DNA of 5,510 nt, taken from assembly GCA_002436505.1 (NCBI GenBank), contig DJML01000126.1, positions 1 through 5,510 on the forward strand, read 5' to 3'. Below, piece after piece: positions 1 to 5,184 of the stretch. Source of the stretch: Bacteroidetes bacterium UBA6491. Lineage in GTDB: Bacteria; Bacteroidota; Bacteroidia; NS11-12g; UBA9320. How positions within the stretch are numbered: position 1 is the first letter of the stretch; each line of letters opens with the position of its first letter. Below the pieces are notes generated by a model. That model was given only the letters and a program-made list of their open reading frames with translations. It did not search any database and was not told where the DNA came from. Made by a program: the position numbers and the translations under genes.

Positions 1-643
1 CCGATCTTTCCTCGGAGGAAAAGAATGGAATAACCCGGATGACCAGCACGGACACGGAACACACGTAGCCGGAACTGTGGCGGCCATTGACAATAATATT
101 GGTGTTATTGGAGTAGCCGAAGGAGCGACAGTGGTTGCCGTTCGCGTTCTTGACAGAAGAGGTTCAGGATCATACAGCGGTGTGATCGCAGGAATCGACT
201 ATGTTGCTTCAGAAGCAGCTAGCACTGATGCGGCCAACATGAGCCTGGGAGGTGGATACTCAAAGGCAGTGAATGACGCCGTTGATGCTGCAGCACAAAC
301 ATGTCCTTTTGCCGTGGCTGCAGGGAATGATGCAAGGGATGCAGCAGGTTACTCTCCTGCCAGTGCAACCGGAGCCAATGTTTATACCGTATCAGCAATG
401 AATACAAGTTCCAATTGGGCGTACTTCTCAAATTACGGTGACCATACCGATTTTGTGGATTACTGTGCAGTAGGTATGAGCGTTTACAGCTGTTATAAAG
501 GCGATAGTTATACTACCATGAGTGGAACTTCAATGGCATCACCGCATATGTGTGGCATATTATTGCTAGGCAATTATTCTACCAAAGGGTACGTATCTAA
601 CGATCCGGATGGCAACGCAGATCCGATCGCTAAATTGAACTAA
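1..643 (+). CDS. Subtilisin-like (S8 family) serine protease, 5'-truncated by the window edge
   Basis: This is the C-terminal 213 residues of a secreted serine endopeptidase; the reading frame is open from base 2, so the start, signal peptide, any propeptide and the catalytic Asp motif lie off the left edge. Seen directly: the His motif HGHGTHVAGT with catalytic His at visible residue 18, the substrate-binding segment MSLGGG (about 80-85), the oxyanion Asn in AAGN (residue 109), and the nucleophile in GTSMASPHMCG (Ser 177). This order and spacing are diagnostic for peptidase family S8, and the style is close to the proteinase K/subtilisin core. Four cysteines (about 101, 155, 164, 184) suggest disulfides and so an extracytoplasmic location. 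The protein stops only 36 residues after the catalytic Ser, so no PPC, fibronectin-like or T9SS sorting domain follows the catalytic core. An in-frame GTG at 77 cannot be the start because it lies downstream of the catalytic His. A terminator follows 21 bp after the stop. The substrate is not predictable. Confidence 0.95.
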   Translation, partial: RSFLGGKEWNNPDDQHGHGTHVAGTVAAIDNNIGVIGVAEGATVVAVRVLDRRGSGSYSGVIAGIDYVASEAASTDAANMSLGGGYSKAVNDAVDAAAQTCPFAVAAGNDARDAAGYSPASATGANVYTVSAMNTSSNWAYFSNYGDHTDFVDYCAVGMSVYSCYKGDSYTTMSGTSMASPHMCGILLLGNYSTKGYVSNDPDGNADPIAKLN

Positions 644-664
644 AAAACATATTTAAATATTTAG

Positions 665-690
665 AAGGGGCTTTACGGCCCCTTTTTTTT
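665..690 (+). terminator. Rho-independent terminator of the S8 protease gene
   Basis: A perfect 7-bp stem, AAGGGGC (665-671) and GCCCCTT (678-684), encloses the 6-nt loop TTTACG. The 3' arm runs into eight consecutive T residues (683-690). On the + strand this is a textbook intrinsic terminator, 21 bp after the protease stop codon. Read on the - strand, the same stem is followed by only two U residues, so it would be a poor terminator for the convergent gene that ends at 693. Confidence 0.9.
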
Positions 691-692
691 GT

Positions 693-1295
693 CTAACTGC
701 GGGTGTCCAGAATCTTTCTCAACGTAGAATCACCCGAGTCGCGGATCAGTTTTTCAGAAGTATGAAGTAAAAGCTTTTCAACATGCCTTGAAATGCGCTG
801 GAAGTCCGGTTCTACTTCAGGAATGTGAACTGATATCTCCTTTGCAATTAACAGATTGTCAAGAGCAATCTGCTTTTCCTTAGCATAGAATTCTTTGAAT
901 TCCTCTTTATCAAGTTTATTGTCTGTAACAGAATTTCTAAGTGTATGAGATTGTTTCTGAGAGGCCACCATCTCATTGTAAACATCCTGGTAGTTGTCTA
1001 TGAATTTATTGTAGATCTTGTAAATGCCTTTGTATTTTACCATGGTATGGCCCAATTCATTGTCGATGGTGTCGTGATAGAATCTCTTAATCAGGCTTTG
1101 ATCTTCAGAGATCCTTTGTTTTCTGTTGTTGATAGTGATCAGGTCATAACTCAGATATTCTTTTGTCCGTATTATGATGGTGTCCAGTGTATCCATCATC
1201 ATCAATTCGCGTTTGGGTACATTCTTGCATTGGGTAAATGTGAATGCAGGAACCATCATTGCGAGAGCGAGAATTAAAAAAAAATTTTGTCTCAT
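693..1295 (-). CDS. Exported helical protein of unknown function
   Basis: I do not recognise this 200-aa protein. The N-terminus is a clear signal peptide: a short basic start, then a hydrophobic core at about residues 4-20. The likely signal peptidase I site is TFT^Q, leaving Gln22 at the mature N-terminus, which fits the Bacteroidetes Q-rule. Cys23 follows at once, but Phe-Thr-Gln-Cys is not a lipobox (Gln at -1), so a lipoprotein is less likely. The mature part is highly charged, rich in Lys, Glu, Asp and Ile, and reads as largely alpha-helical, with amphipathic stretches at about 90-155 and 160-200; no enzyme motif is visible. The likely location is the periplasm or outer-membrane face. 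The gene is convergent with the S8 protease and divergent from chrA, with 29 bp between the start codons. The first codons contain a run of nine T on the coding strand. No Shine-Dalgarno sequence is evident. The signal peptide and undisturbed frame support a real gene. Confidence 0.8.
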   Translation of the reverse strand: MRQNFFLILALAMMVPAFTFTQCKNVPKRELMMMDTLDTIIIRTKEYLSYDLITINNRKQRISEDQSLIKRFYHDTIDNELGHTMVKYKGIYKIYNKFIDNYQDVYNEMVASQKQSHTLRNSVTDNKLDKEEFKEFYAKEKQIALDNLLIAKEISVHIPEVEPDFQRISRHVEKLLLHTSEKLIRDSGDSTLRKILDTRS

Positions 1296-1315
1296 AAATA
1301 TTATTTCTACTTTCG
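1285..1315 (+). promoter_or_regulatory. Candidate chrA promoter (TTTTG - 18 bp - TACTTTCG)
   Basis: A TTTTG element (1285-1289) and TACTTTCG (1308-1315) are 18 bp apart. This resembles the Bacteroidota primary-sigma promoter TTTG-N19-TAnnTTTG with one mismatch in the -7 box. The box ends 9 bp before the chrA ATG at 1325, so the transcript would have only a few leader bases. The -33 part lies inside the first codons of the divergent gene (693-1295), so the two genes share control DNA. Confidence 0.5.
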
Positions 1316-1324
1316 ATTGAAACT

Positions 1325-2599
1325 ATGAGTAGCCTTTCGGGGTCAAAAGTAAAAAAAATAAGGCGCCTTATTTTCCTTAAGGACGTTTTCATTATTGCTA
1401 TTTCCGCTTTTGGTGGACCGGCGATGCATCTGGCACTTTTTACCAAGCGAATGGTCCACGAGAAGAAGTATCTCACGGAAGCGGAACTATTAGAGATATA
1501 TTCCCTTGCCCAGGTCCTTCCCGGCCCTAGTTCAACGCAGACAATTACATGTATGGGCTACAAATTCGGAGGGGCATTTCTCGCATTTCTGACGTTGATG
1601 GTTTGGATACTGCCTGCTTTTGTGATAATGACCACCCTTTCATTTGTTTTTCTGTTACTCGATCAAAGGTCAGCACTTTCTCTCTTTAGTTATGTCGGAC
1701 CCCTGGTTGTTGGGTTTGTTGCGGTAGCAGCTATTCGAATGGTGAGGAGTGTCGGACGGGACAGACTTTCGATCGTACTGATCATTCTTTCTTTTCTTAC
1801 AGCGGCAGTAATGCGTCATCCGCTGGAAGACGTTGTGAAAACGCCCTGGATCTTCCCTATCGTGTTATTCTTTGGAGGATTTATTTCCTTCTTCGTGAAC
1901 CGGGAGTACATTCAGCACAGAGCAATAAAGTTTAAAATTCCCTGGCACTACCTGGTACTGTGGATCTTGATCTTTATTATGGCTGGTTTACTGGTCCTGA
2001 CCACTGATTCACGTTCAGCAAGGTTATTTGAGAACACCTATCGCTTCGGCAGCCTGGTTTTTGGTGGAGGAGATGTACTGATACCAATGATGCTGGAGCA
2101 GTTTGTGAACTTCAACGGTTATCTTACACACGAAGAGTTCATGACCGGTTATGCGTTGAAGCAGGCATTGCCGGGACCGATATTTACCATTACGACATTC
2201 ATGTCCGGTCTCGCAATGGAAGAGTTTGGGAAGCATTGGCATCTTTACGGATGTATCATCGGTACATTAGGTATCTTTTTACCCGGGACTCTGCTGATCT
2301 TTTTCGTCTATCCGATCTGGGACCAGGTAAAAAAATTCGGGATGATACAGCGGTCATTGAACGGTGTCATAGCCGCTTCGGCAGGACTGGTAGTATCAGC
2401 AGCATATTTGCTGTTTTTGCCCGTAGGGCTGAACTGGATAGAACCCAATAGCTTCTATTATACCAACCTGTCTTCAGCAGACCCTGTAAACTGGCAAAAC
2501 CTGATCATCGTGGCAATTCTGGTGCCGGTATTATATAAAACCAAACTGCCCGCGCCATTCTGGGTCTTACTTGCTGTTTTGGCAGGCTGGATCTTCTGA
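1325..2599 (+). CDS. chrA: Chromate transporter family (CHR/ChrA) two-domain membrane protein
   Basis: This 424-aa inner-membrane protein belongs to the CHR family, whose characterised members export chromate. The length and a repeated two-half layout match the long-chain, bidomain class. Half one has FGGPAMHL (29-36), followed by the family-typical EL-x-E-x-YSLAQVLPGPSS block (54-70). Half two repeats this with FGSLVFGGGDVLIP (241-254), then the GYALKQALPGP block (275-285). About ten hydrophobic segments are spread between them, with a central linker near 164-204. No key motif is missing. The ATG at 1325 is chosen because a promoter-like box ends 9 bp upstream and the basic SKVKKIRR start precedes the first conserved helix. 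Codons 11-17 lie in a 20-bp perfect palindrome, and an A8 run covers codons 9-12. The gene stands alone, followed by a bidirectional terminator; no chrB-like regulator is present in this window. The family call is firm, but chromate as the true substrate is inferred from the family. Confidence 0.93.
   Translation: MSSLSGSKVKKIRRLIFLKDVFIIAISAFGGPAMHLALFTKRMVHEKKYLTEAELLEIYSLAQVLPGPSSTQTITCMGYKFGGAFLAFLTLMVWILPAFVIMTTLSFVFLLLDQRSALSLFSYVGPLVVGFVAVAAIRMVRSVGRDRLSIVLIILSFLTAAVMRHPLEDVVKTPWIFPIVLFFGGFISFFVNREYIQHRAIKFKIPWHYLVLWILIFIMAGLLVLTTDSRSARLFENTYRFGSLVFGGGDVLIPMMLEQFVNFNGYLTHEEFMTGYALKQALPGPIFTITTFMSGLAMEEFGKHWHLYGCIIGTLGIFLPGTLLIFFVYPIWDQVKKFGMIQRSLNGVIAASAGLVVSAAYLLFLPVGLNWIEPNSFYYTNLSSADPVNWQNLIIVAILVPVLYKTKLPAPFWVLLAVLAGWIF
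1344..1351 (-). promoter_or_regulatory. Candidate promoter -7 box for the exported helical protein gene
   Basis: On the - strand these bases read TACTTTTG, an exact match to the Bacteroidota -7 consensus TAnnTTTG. The box lies 48 bp upstream of the ATG at 1295 and within codons 7-9 of the divergent chrA gene. No good TTG -33 element is seen at the usual distance; that region holds the 20-bp palindrome at 1355-1374 instead. It is plausible but rests on one short motif. Confidence 0.4.
1355..1374. repeat. 20-bp perfect palindrome in the chrA 5' coding region
   Basis: The half-site AAAATAAGGC is followed directly by its exact reverse complement, centred between 1364 and 1365. A second perfect palindrome, TCCTTAAGGA (1374-1383), abuts it. 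Both lie 30-58 bp inside chrA and just upstream of the candidate - strand promoter box at 1344-1351. An operator for a dimeric regulator, or an mRNA hairpin near the chrA start, are both possible; function is inferred only from position and symmetry. Confidence 0.6.
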
Positions 2600-2601
2600 A
2601 C

Positions 2602-2632
2602 AAAAAAAAAGCCGGTTACTAGCCGGCCTTTT
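2602..2632. terminator. Bidirectional intrinsic terminator between convergent genes
   Basis: The stem GCCGG (2611-2615) / CCGGC (2623-2627) has a 7-nt loop. It is flanked by nine A (2602-2610) on the left and TTTT (2629-2632) after a single extra C on the right, so outer A-T pairs can extend the stem past a one-base bulge. On + it ends chrA, starting 3 bp after its stop, with a short U-tract. On - the stem is followed by nine U, which makes it a stronger terminator for transcripts from the T9SS-domain gene ending at 2816. Confidence 0.8.
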
Positions 2633-2633
2633 C

Positions 2634-2661
2634 ACCATTATTTTCATATGGGAATAATGGT
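2634..2661 (+). repeat. Long hairpin immediately after the chrA terminator
   Basis: The arms ACCATTATT (2634-2642) and AATAATGGT (2653-2661) are perfect reverse complements. In + strand RNA the inner bases TTC and GGG also pair (two U-G wobbles and one C-G), giving a 12-bp stem closed by the tetraloop ATAT. The wobble pairs become A-C mismatches on the - strand, so the structure is better on +. No U-tract follows, so it is not an ordinary terminator. Confidence 0.6.
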
Positions 2662-2777
2662 AGGGGGTATCAAAAACTGTTTATAGGTTAATAATTTTCA
2701 TCCACCCTTTAAAGATCTTACGATATTATCACGTGCGATCGGACAGGATAAATATCTGATAATGCATTTGAACGTAT

Positions 2778-2807
2778 GCCGTTTGGCAGATCGCCGTTCC
2801 TGGCAGA
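2778..2807. repeat. Imperfect tandem direct repeat downstream of the T9SS-domain gene
   Basis: Two copies of GCCGTT followed by TGGCAGA lie next to each other: 2778-2790 without a gap, and 2793-2807 with two extra C between the halves. The copies are separated by TC. On the - strand this lies just after the stop of the gene at 2816-3205 and could form short stems such as CGTTC/GAACG, but it has no U-tract. Its role is unknown. Confidence 0.4.
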
Positions 2808-2815
2808 ACGATATA

Positions 2816-3205
2816 TTAATTCTGCTTCTTGATCAGCTGAACTGTTCTAACCTCACCCTCAGATGCAAGCTGAAGGAGATAAATGCCGTCCGGGTAATCT
2901 GTAAGATCAATTCTTACCAGAGATTGTCCGTTTTCGGTGAATACCGGAACAGCTTGAATTCTTTTGCCGGTAATATCCAGCAATTCAACTTTAATTCTTT
3001 TGTTTTCAGTCTGGACAGTGACATTGAAACCACCTGACGAAGGATTTGGAAAAACCTTAACATTAAGTCTTCTCGGATCAGAAGGGTCCATGTGCTCGAT
3101 TATTACATTGCTTTTCTCCTTTTTACTCTTAGGAGATTTCTTAGCAATGGCAGGAGCTGTTAGCAGACATAGCGATAACGCTACAGAGGTAATTAGTTTT
3201 TTCAT
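2816..3205 (-). CDS. Small secreted protein made almost only of a T9SS type A sorting domain
   Basis: This 129-aa protein has a Sec signal peptide (MKKLITSVALSLCLLTAPAIA, predicted cut after Ala21). A short Lys-rich linker follows (about 22-46, with KKSPKSKKEK). The rest is a T9SS C-terminal sorting domain: VKVFPNPSSGGFNVTV (49-64), VELLDITGKRI (73-83), LTDYPDGIYLLQL (101-113) and the ending VRTVQLIKKQN. These match the type A pattern (PNP...G.f.v ... v.d..G..v ... l..G.Y.l.v ... k.v.k), which directs proteins through the outer-membrane T9SS translocon and is normally cleaved by the PorU sortase. What is odd is that no cargo domain lies between signal and sorting domain. It could be a remnant, a small decoy or chaperone-like factor, or a real small surface protein. 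A weak promoter-like box, TAACATTG, lies at 3227-3234 on the - strand; no Shine-Dalgarno sequence is seen. It ends facing chrA. The domain call is firm; the function is unknown. Confidence 0.9.
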   Translation of the reverse strand: MKKLITSVALSLCLLTAPAIAKKSPKSKKEKSNVIIEHMDPSDPRRLNVKVFPNPSSGGFNVTVQTENKRIKVELLDITGKRIQAVPVFTENGQSLVRIDLTDYPDGIYLLQLASEGEVRTVQLIKKQN

Positions 3206-3510
3206 CTTTACGAGTAGTTAGTGATACAATGTTAGTACATATATGGGATAAAACCTAAAATAAAATCGACAAAAAAATGTAAACCACAGAAAATCAACTA
3301 AATAAAAATAACAATAAAATCTAAAAATAGGAAAAACTAATCTCAAATATAGAAAAATGACAATTTCGACCTGATGAAAGTAATGCTGAAAAATAGACCC
3401 GTATTGTAATTTGGTCGGTTAAAAGCGGGCATTGGTCCATTAGGTTTCCCCATAATTTATGCATGTTCGTTGTAGGTACACAATAGGAATTGGCTAATTT
3501 TGTTTCATAC
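3206..3510. other. 305-bp intergenic region, A-rich and strand-skewed on its left half
   Basis: This region separates the divergent T9SS-domain gene and the carboxypeptidase-regulatory-like gene. From about 3241 to 3360 the + strand is very rich in A and poor in T and G, with many short A-runs (for example AAAAAAA at 3271-3277). From 3361 to 3480 composition is more even. I find no tRNA, no convincing hairpin and no credible small ORF; an open - strand frame at 3321-3512 has no protein-like character. Apart from promoter elements at both ends, nothing else is supported. Confidence 0.6.
3470..3502 (+). promoter_or_regulatory. Promoter of the carboxypeptidase-regulatory-like gene (TTG - 22 bp - TAATTTTG)
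   Basis: TAATTTTG (3495-3502) matches the Bacteroidota -7 consensus TAnnTTTG exactly, and a TTG (3470-3472) lies 22 bp upstream as the -33 element. The box ends 8 bp before the ATG at 3511, so the mRNA would be leaderless or nearly so. It overlaps the codons just after an in-frame TTG at 3490, which argues against that upstream start. Confidence 0.65.
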
Positions 3511-4164
3511 ATGTACAGATCATATTTTATCTTTCTTTTAGTTGCGTTGCCTTTTGCAGGAATGTCTCAGGATGAAGGAAATTTGGAGAGGGATCAGCGT
3601 GATCTGATTCAGTTCTCCGGACTTGTTCTTACTGCTGACAGCCTGGAGGTCCTGCCGTTCGTAACCATATTAAATGAGCGCGACCATCGTGGGACTTACA
3701 CTGATCTTGAAGGATATTTTACACTAATTGCCCGTAAAGGAGATACGCTGCGTTTTTTGTACATTGGCTATAAAACGTCGTATTATATTGTGCCTGATAC
3801 ACTTTCAAGGCAAAAATACACCATGGTCAAGTTAATGACTGAGGATACAGCCTATCTTGATGAAGCTGTTATCAGGGCTCTGCCAACAAGGGAGTTGTTT
3901 GATTTTTACTTTGTTCATGCCGAGATCCCTGATGATGACAGCGAGCGTGCACGAAGGAACCTGGAGTTGAACCAGCTGAAAGATGCCGCGGATGCTTCCG
4001 GTTCAGATGGAATTGAAATGGGAAAGCGTCACCTCGCACGACAGGCGGAACAATATTATTACGCCGGACAACTTCCGCCGAACAATCTGTTGAACCCGTT
4101 TGCCTGGAAGAAATTCTTTGAAGCCTGGGAAAGAGGGGATTTTAAAATAAAGAAAGAAGACTGA
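3511..4164 (+). CDS. Exported protein with carboxypeptidase-regulatory-like domain
   Basis: This 217-aa protein begins with a signal peptide (MYRSYFIFLLVALPFAGMS, predicted cut before Gln20, in line with the Bacteroidetes Q-rule). Residues about 33-110 form a carboxypeptidase-D regulatory-like beta-sandwich, seen from FSGLVLTADSLEVLPFVTI, GTYTDLEGYFTLIARKGDTLRFLYIGYKT and a closing MVKLM strand. The same domain begins many SusC-like TonB-dependent receptors, but here no plug or barrel follows. Instead there is a short conserved-looking segment (DTAYLDEAVIRALPTRELFDFYF, 112-134), a charged helical stretch (140-180), and a C-terminus with NPFAWKKFFEAWERGDFKIK (195-214). This layout resembles a family of small Bacteroidota proteins annotated only by the domain; their role is not known to me. 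It is probably periplasmic or tied to the outer membrane. ATG 3511 is preferred over the in-frame TTG at 3490 because the promoter box lies between them and the signal peptide starts cleanly at 3511. The gene is convergent with the dioxygenase, 14 bp apart, with no terminator between. Confidence 0.87.
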   Translation: MYRSYFIFLLVALPFAGMSQDEGNLERDQRDLIQFSGLVLTADSLEVLPFVTILNERDHRGTYTDLEGYFTLIARKGDTLRFLYIGYKTSYYIVPDTLSRQKYTMVKLMTEDTAYLDEAVIRALPTRELFDFYFVHAEIPDDDSERARRNLELNQLKDAADASGSDGIEMGKRHLARQAEQYYYAGQLPPNNLLNPFAWKKFFEAWERGDFKIKKED

Positions 4165-4178
4165 CGATCAATGTCAAT

Positions 4179-5138
4179 CTATCCGTTCAGTTGTTGAACT
4201 ACCCAGCTTTTACCCCATTCATTCATTTCATTTTCGGTCCATAATTGTGGGTAAAATATCCGCTTCTGAAATCTTGGCGGCAAATATTTTTGCCAGTTCG
4301 TTCCTCCTGTGGCAGGAACATCTTCTGGATCTTTTTGCAGATACCTCACGGCTGTTTTGTAATGCGCCAGGGGCCAGTTTACATTTACATAAGAATCAAG
4401 GGCCTTAAGCAAGGCGATCAGTTCTGCGTCGGATCTTTCCTCCTCAGGTAAAGCAGAATAACGTGCCCATACATTCTTGTCCTTATAATCATGGGCCATT
4501 TCCAGTAACTGTTCGTTGTACTTTGCTTCGAACTGATGCAGCGTCAGTGTTTTCTCTCCGCTTTCTACAATTATTGCTCCTTCCTGCCAGTAAATGTATT
4601 TGTACATCTCAGTGATGTCAGAGTCTGCATTGAACCTGTTCCTCTGGTTCTTGTCAACCAGGTTGATGAAAGAGGTGCTTGCAATTTCAATCATGCGGTA
4701 TTGTGCAGATTGAAACCCTGAAGCAGGAAGAAGGGCCATTCTGAATTTCAGGAACTGCTCAGGTTCCATTCCATAGCCCATTACATCAAAAGAAGTCGTC
4801 AGGATCTCAAAATATCGCCGGATGCGTTTCAATTTTCCTTTCAGGTATTCCCCGGTCATTTTATCCCTCTCACCAACCTGTTCCAGTTCATGCAGGATCA
4901 TTTTAAAATAAAGCTCCGTGACCTGATGGTACATCACAAAGATCATTTCGTCCGGGATCCTTGTCCTGGGCTTCTGCAAGGTCAGTAAGGTGTCCAGATG
5001 TATGTAGTCCCAGTACGGAATGTAGTCCTCATATAGCCTTCCCTCAAGGTATGCTGCCAGGTCCTGGTTCTTACTGCTGTATTTTTCTTCAAGCTTTTTT
5101 ACCAGTTCCAGTATCTCAGGTGTGATTTCTTTGCTCAT
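4179..5138 (-). CDS. kynA: Tryptophan 2,3-dioxygenase family protein
   Basis: This 319-aa cytoplasmic heme enzyme belongs to the family that opens the indole ring of L-tryptophan to N-formylkynurenine, the first step of kynurenine-route degradation. Motifs in order: YIPYWDYIHLDTLLTLQKPR (39-58); PDEMIFVMYHQVTELYFKMILHEL (62-85), with His71 matching the active-site His; FRMALLPASGFQSAQYRMIE (132-151), with Arg133 matching the residue that binds the substrate carboxylate; and WPLAHYKTAVRYL (255-267), with His259 as proximal heme ligand. The distal substrate loop is unusual: ATGGTNW (276-282) replaces the canonical GTGGSSG/GTGGTSG, and it lies four residues further from the heme His than in Xanthomonas TDO. 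Length is moderately above many bacterial TDOs. No kynurenine-pathway partner is visible. It starts 46 bp after rfbC with no obvious promoter or terminator in the gap, so it is probably co-transcribed. Family membership is firm; tryptophan is the likely but not proven substrate. Confidence 0.92.
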   Translation of the reverse strand: MSKEITPEILELVKKLEEKYSSKNQDLAAYLEGRLYEDYIPYWDYIHLDTLLTLQKPRTRIPDEMIFVMYHQVTELYFKMILHELEQVGERDKMTGEYLKGKLKRIRRYFEILTTSFDVMGYGMEPEQFLKFRMALLPASGFQSAQYRMIEIASTSFINLVDKNQRNRFNADSDITEMYKYIYWQEGAIIVESGEKTLTLHQFEAKYNEQLLEMAHDYKDKNVWARYSALPEEERSDAELIALLKALDSYVNVNWPLAHYKTAVRYLQKDPEDVPATGGTNWQKYLPPRFQKRIFYPQLWTENEMNEWGKSWVVQQLNG

Positions 5139-5184
5139 TATGCGTCTTTTTTGTGTTGTGATATTTTATTTTTCTGTCTTTCTC

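Noticed and set aside
77..643. GTG at 77 as the start of a short complete protease
   Set aside because: The same frame is open to base 2 and codes for the HGHGTHVAGT catalytic His motif upstream of 77, so the gene is truncated by the window edge.
649..660. 12-bp palindrome ATATTTAAATAT before the protease terminator
   Set aside because: It is pure A/T in an AT-rich spacer, where such symmetry is expected by chance.
945..1277. A + strand 110-codon open frame
   Set aside because: It lies antisense to the exported helical protein, which has a signal peptide and fitting composition; the + frame has no protein-like features.
693..1295. Lipoprotein assignment from Cys23
   Set aside because: The residues before Cys are Phe-Thr-Gln, and Gln at -1 does not fit a lipobox; signal peptidase I cleavage before Gln22 fits better.
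1144..1476. A - strand 110-codon open frame crossing the chrA start
   Set aside because: It overlaps the well-supported chrA N-terminus and the gene at 693-1295 in another frame, with no motif of its own.
2762..3221. Two + strand open frames opposite the T9SS-domain gene
   Set aside because: They are antisense shadows of a gene with a signal peptide and a recognisable sorting domain.
3321..3512. A - strand 63-codon open frame in the A-rich intergenic region
   Set aside because: It has no signal, domain or start context and an odd composition arising from the A-rich DNA, and it overlaps the promoter of the gene at 3511.
5139..5184. Promoter or terminator between rfbC and the dioxygenase
   Set aside because: The 46-bp pyrimidine-rich gap has no TAnnTTTG box on the - strand and no hairpin, so co-transcription is the simpler reading.
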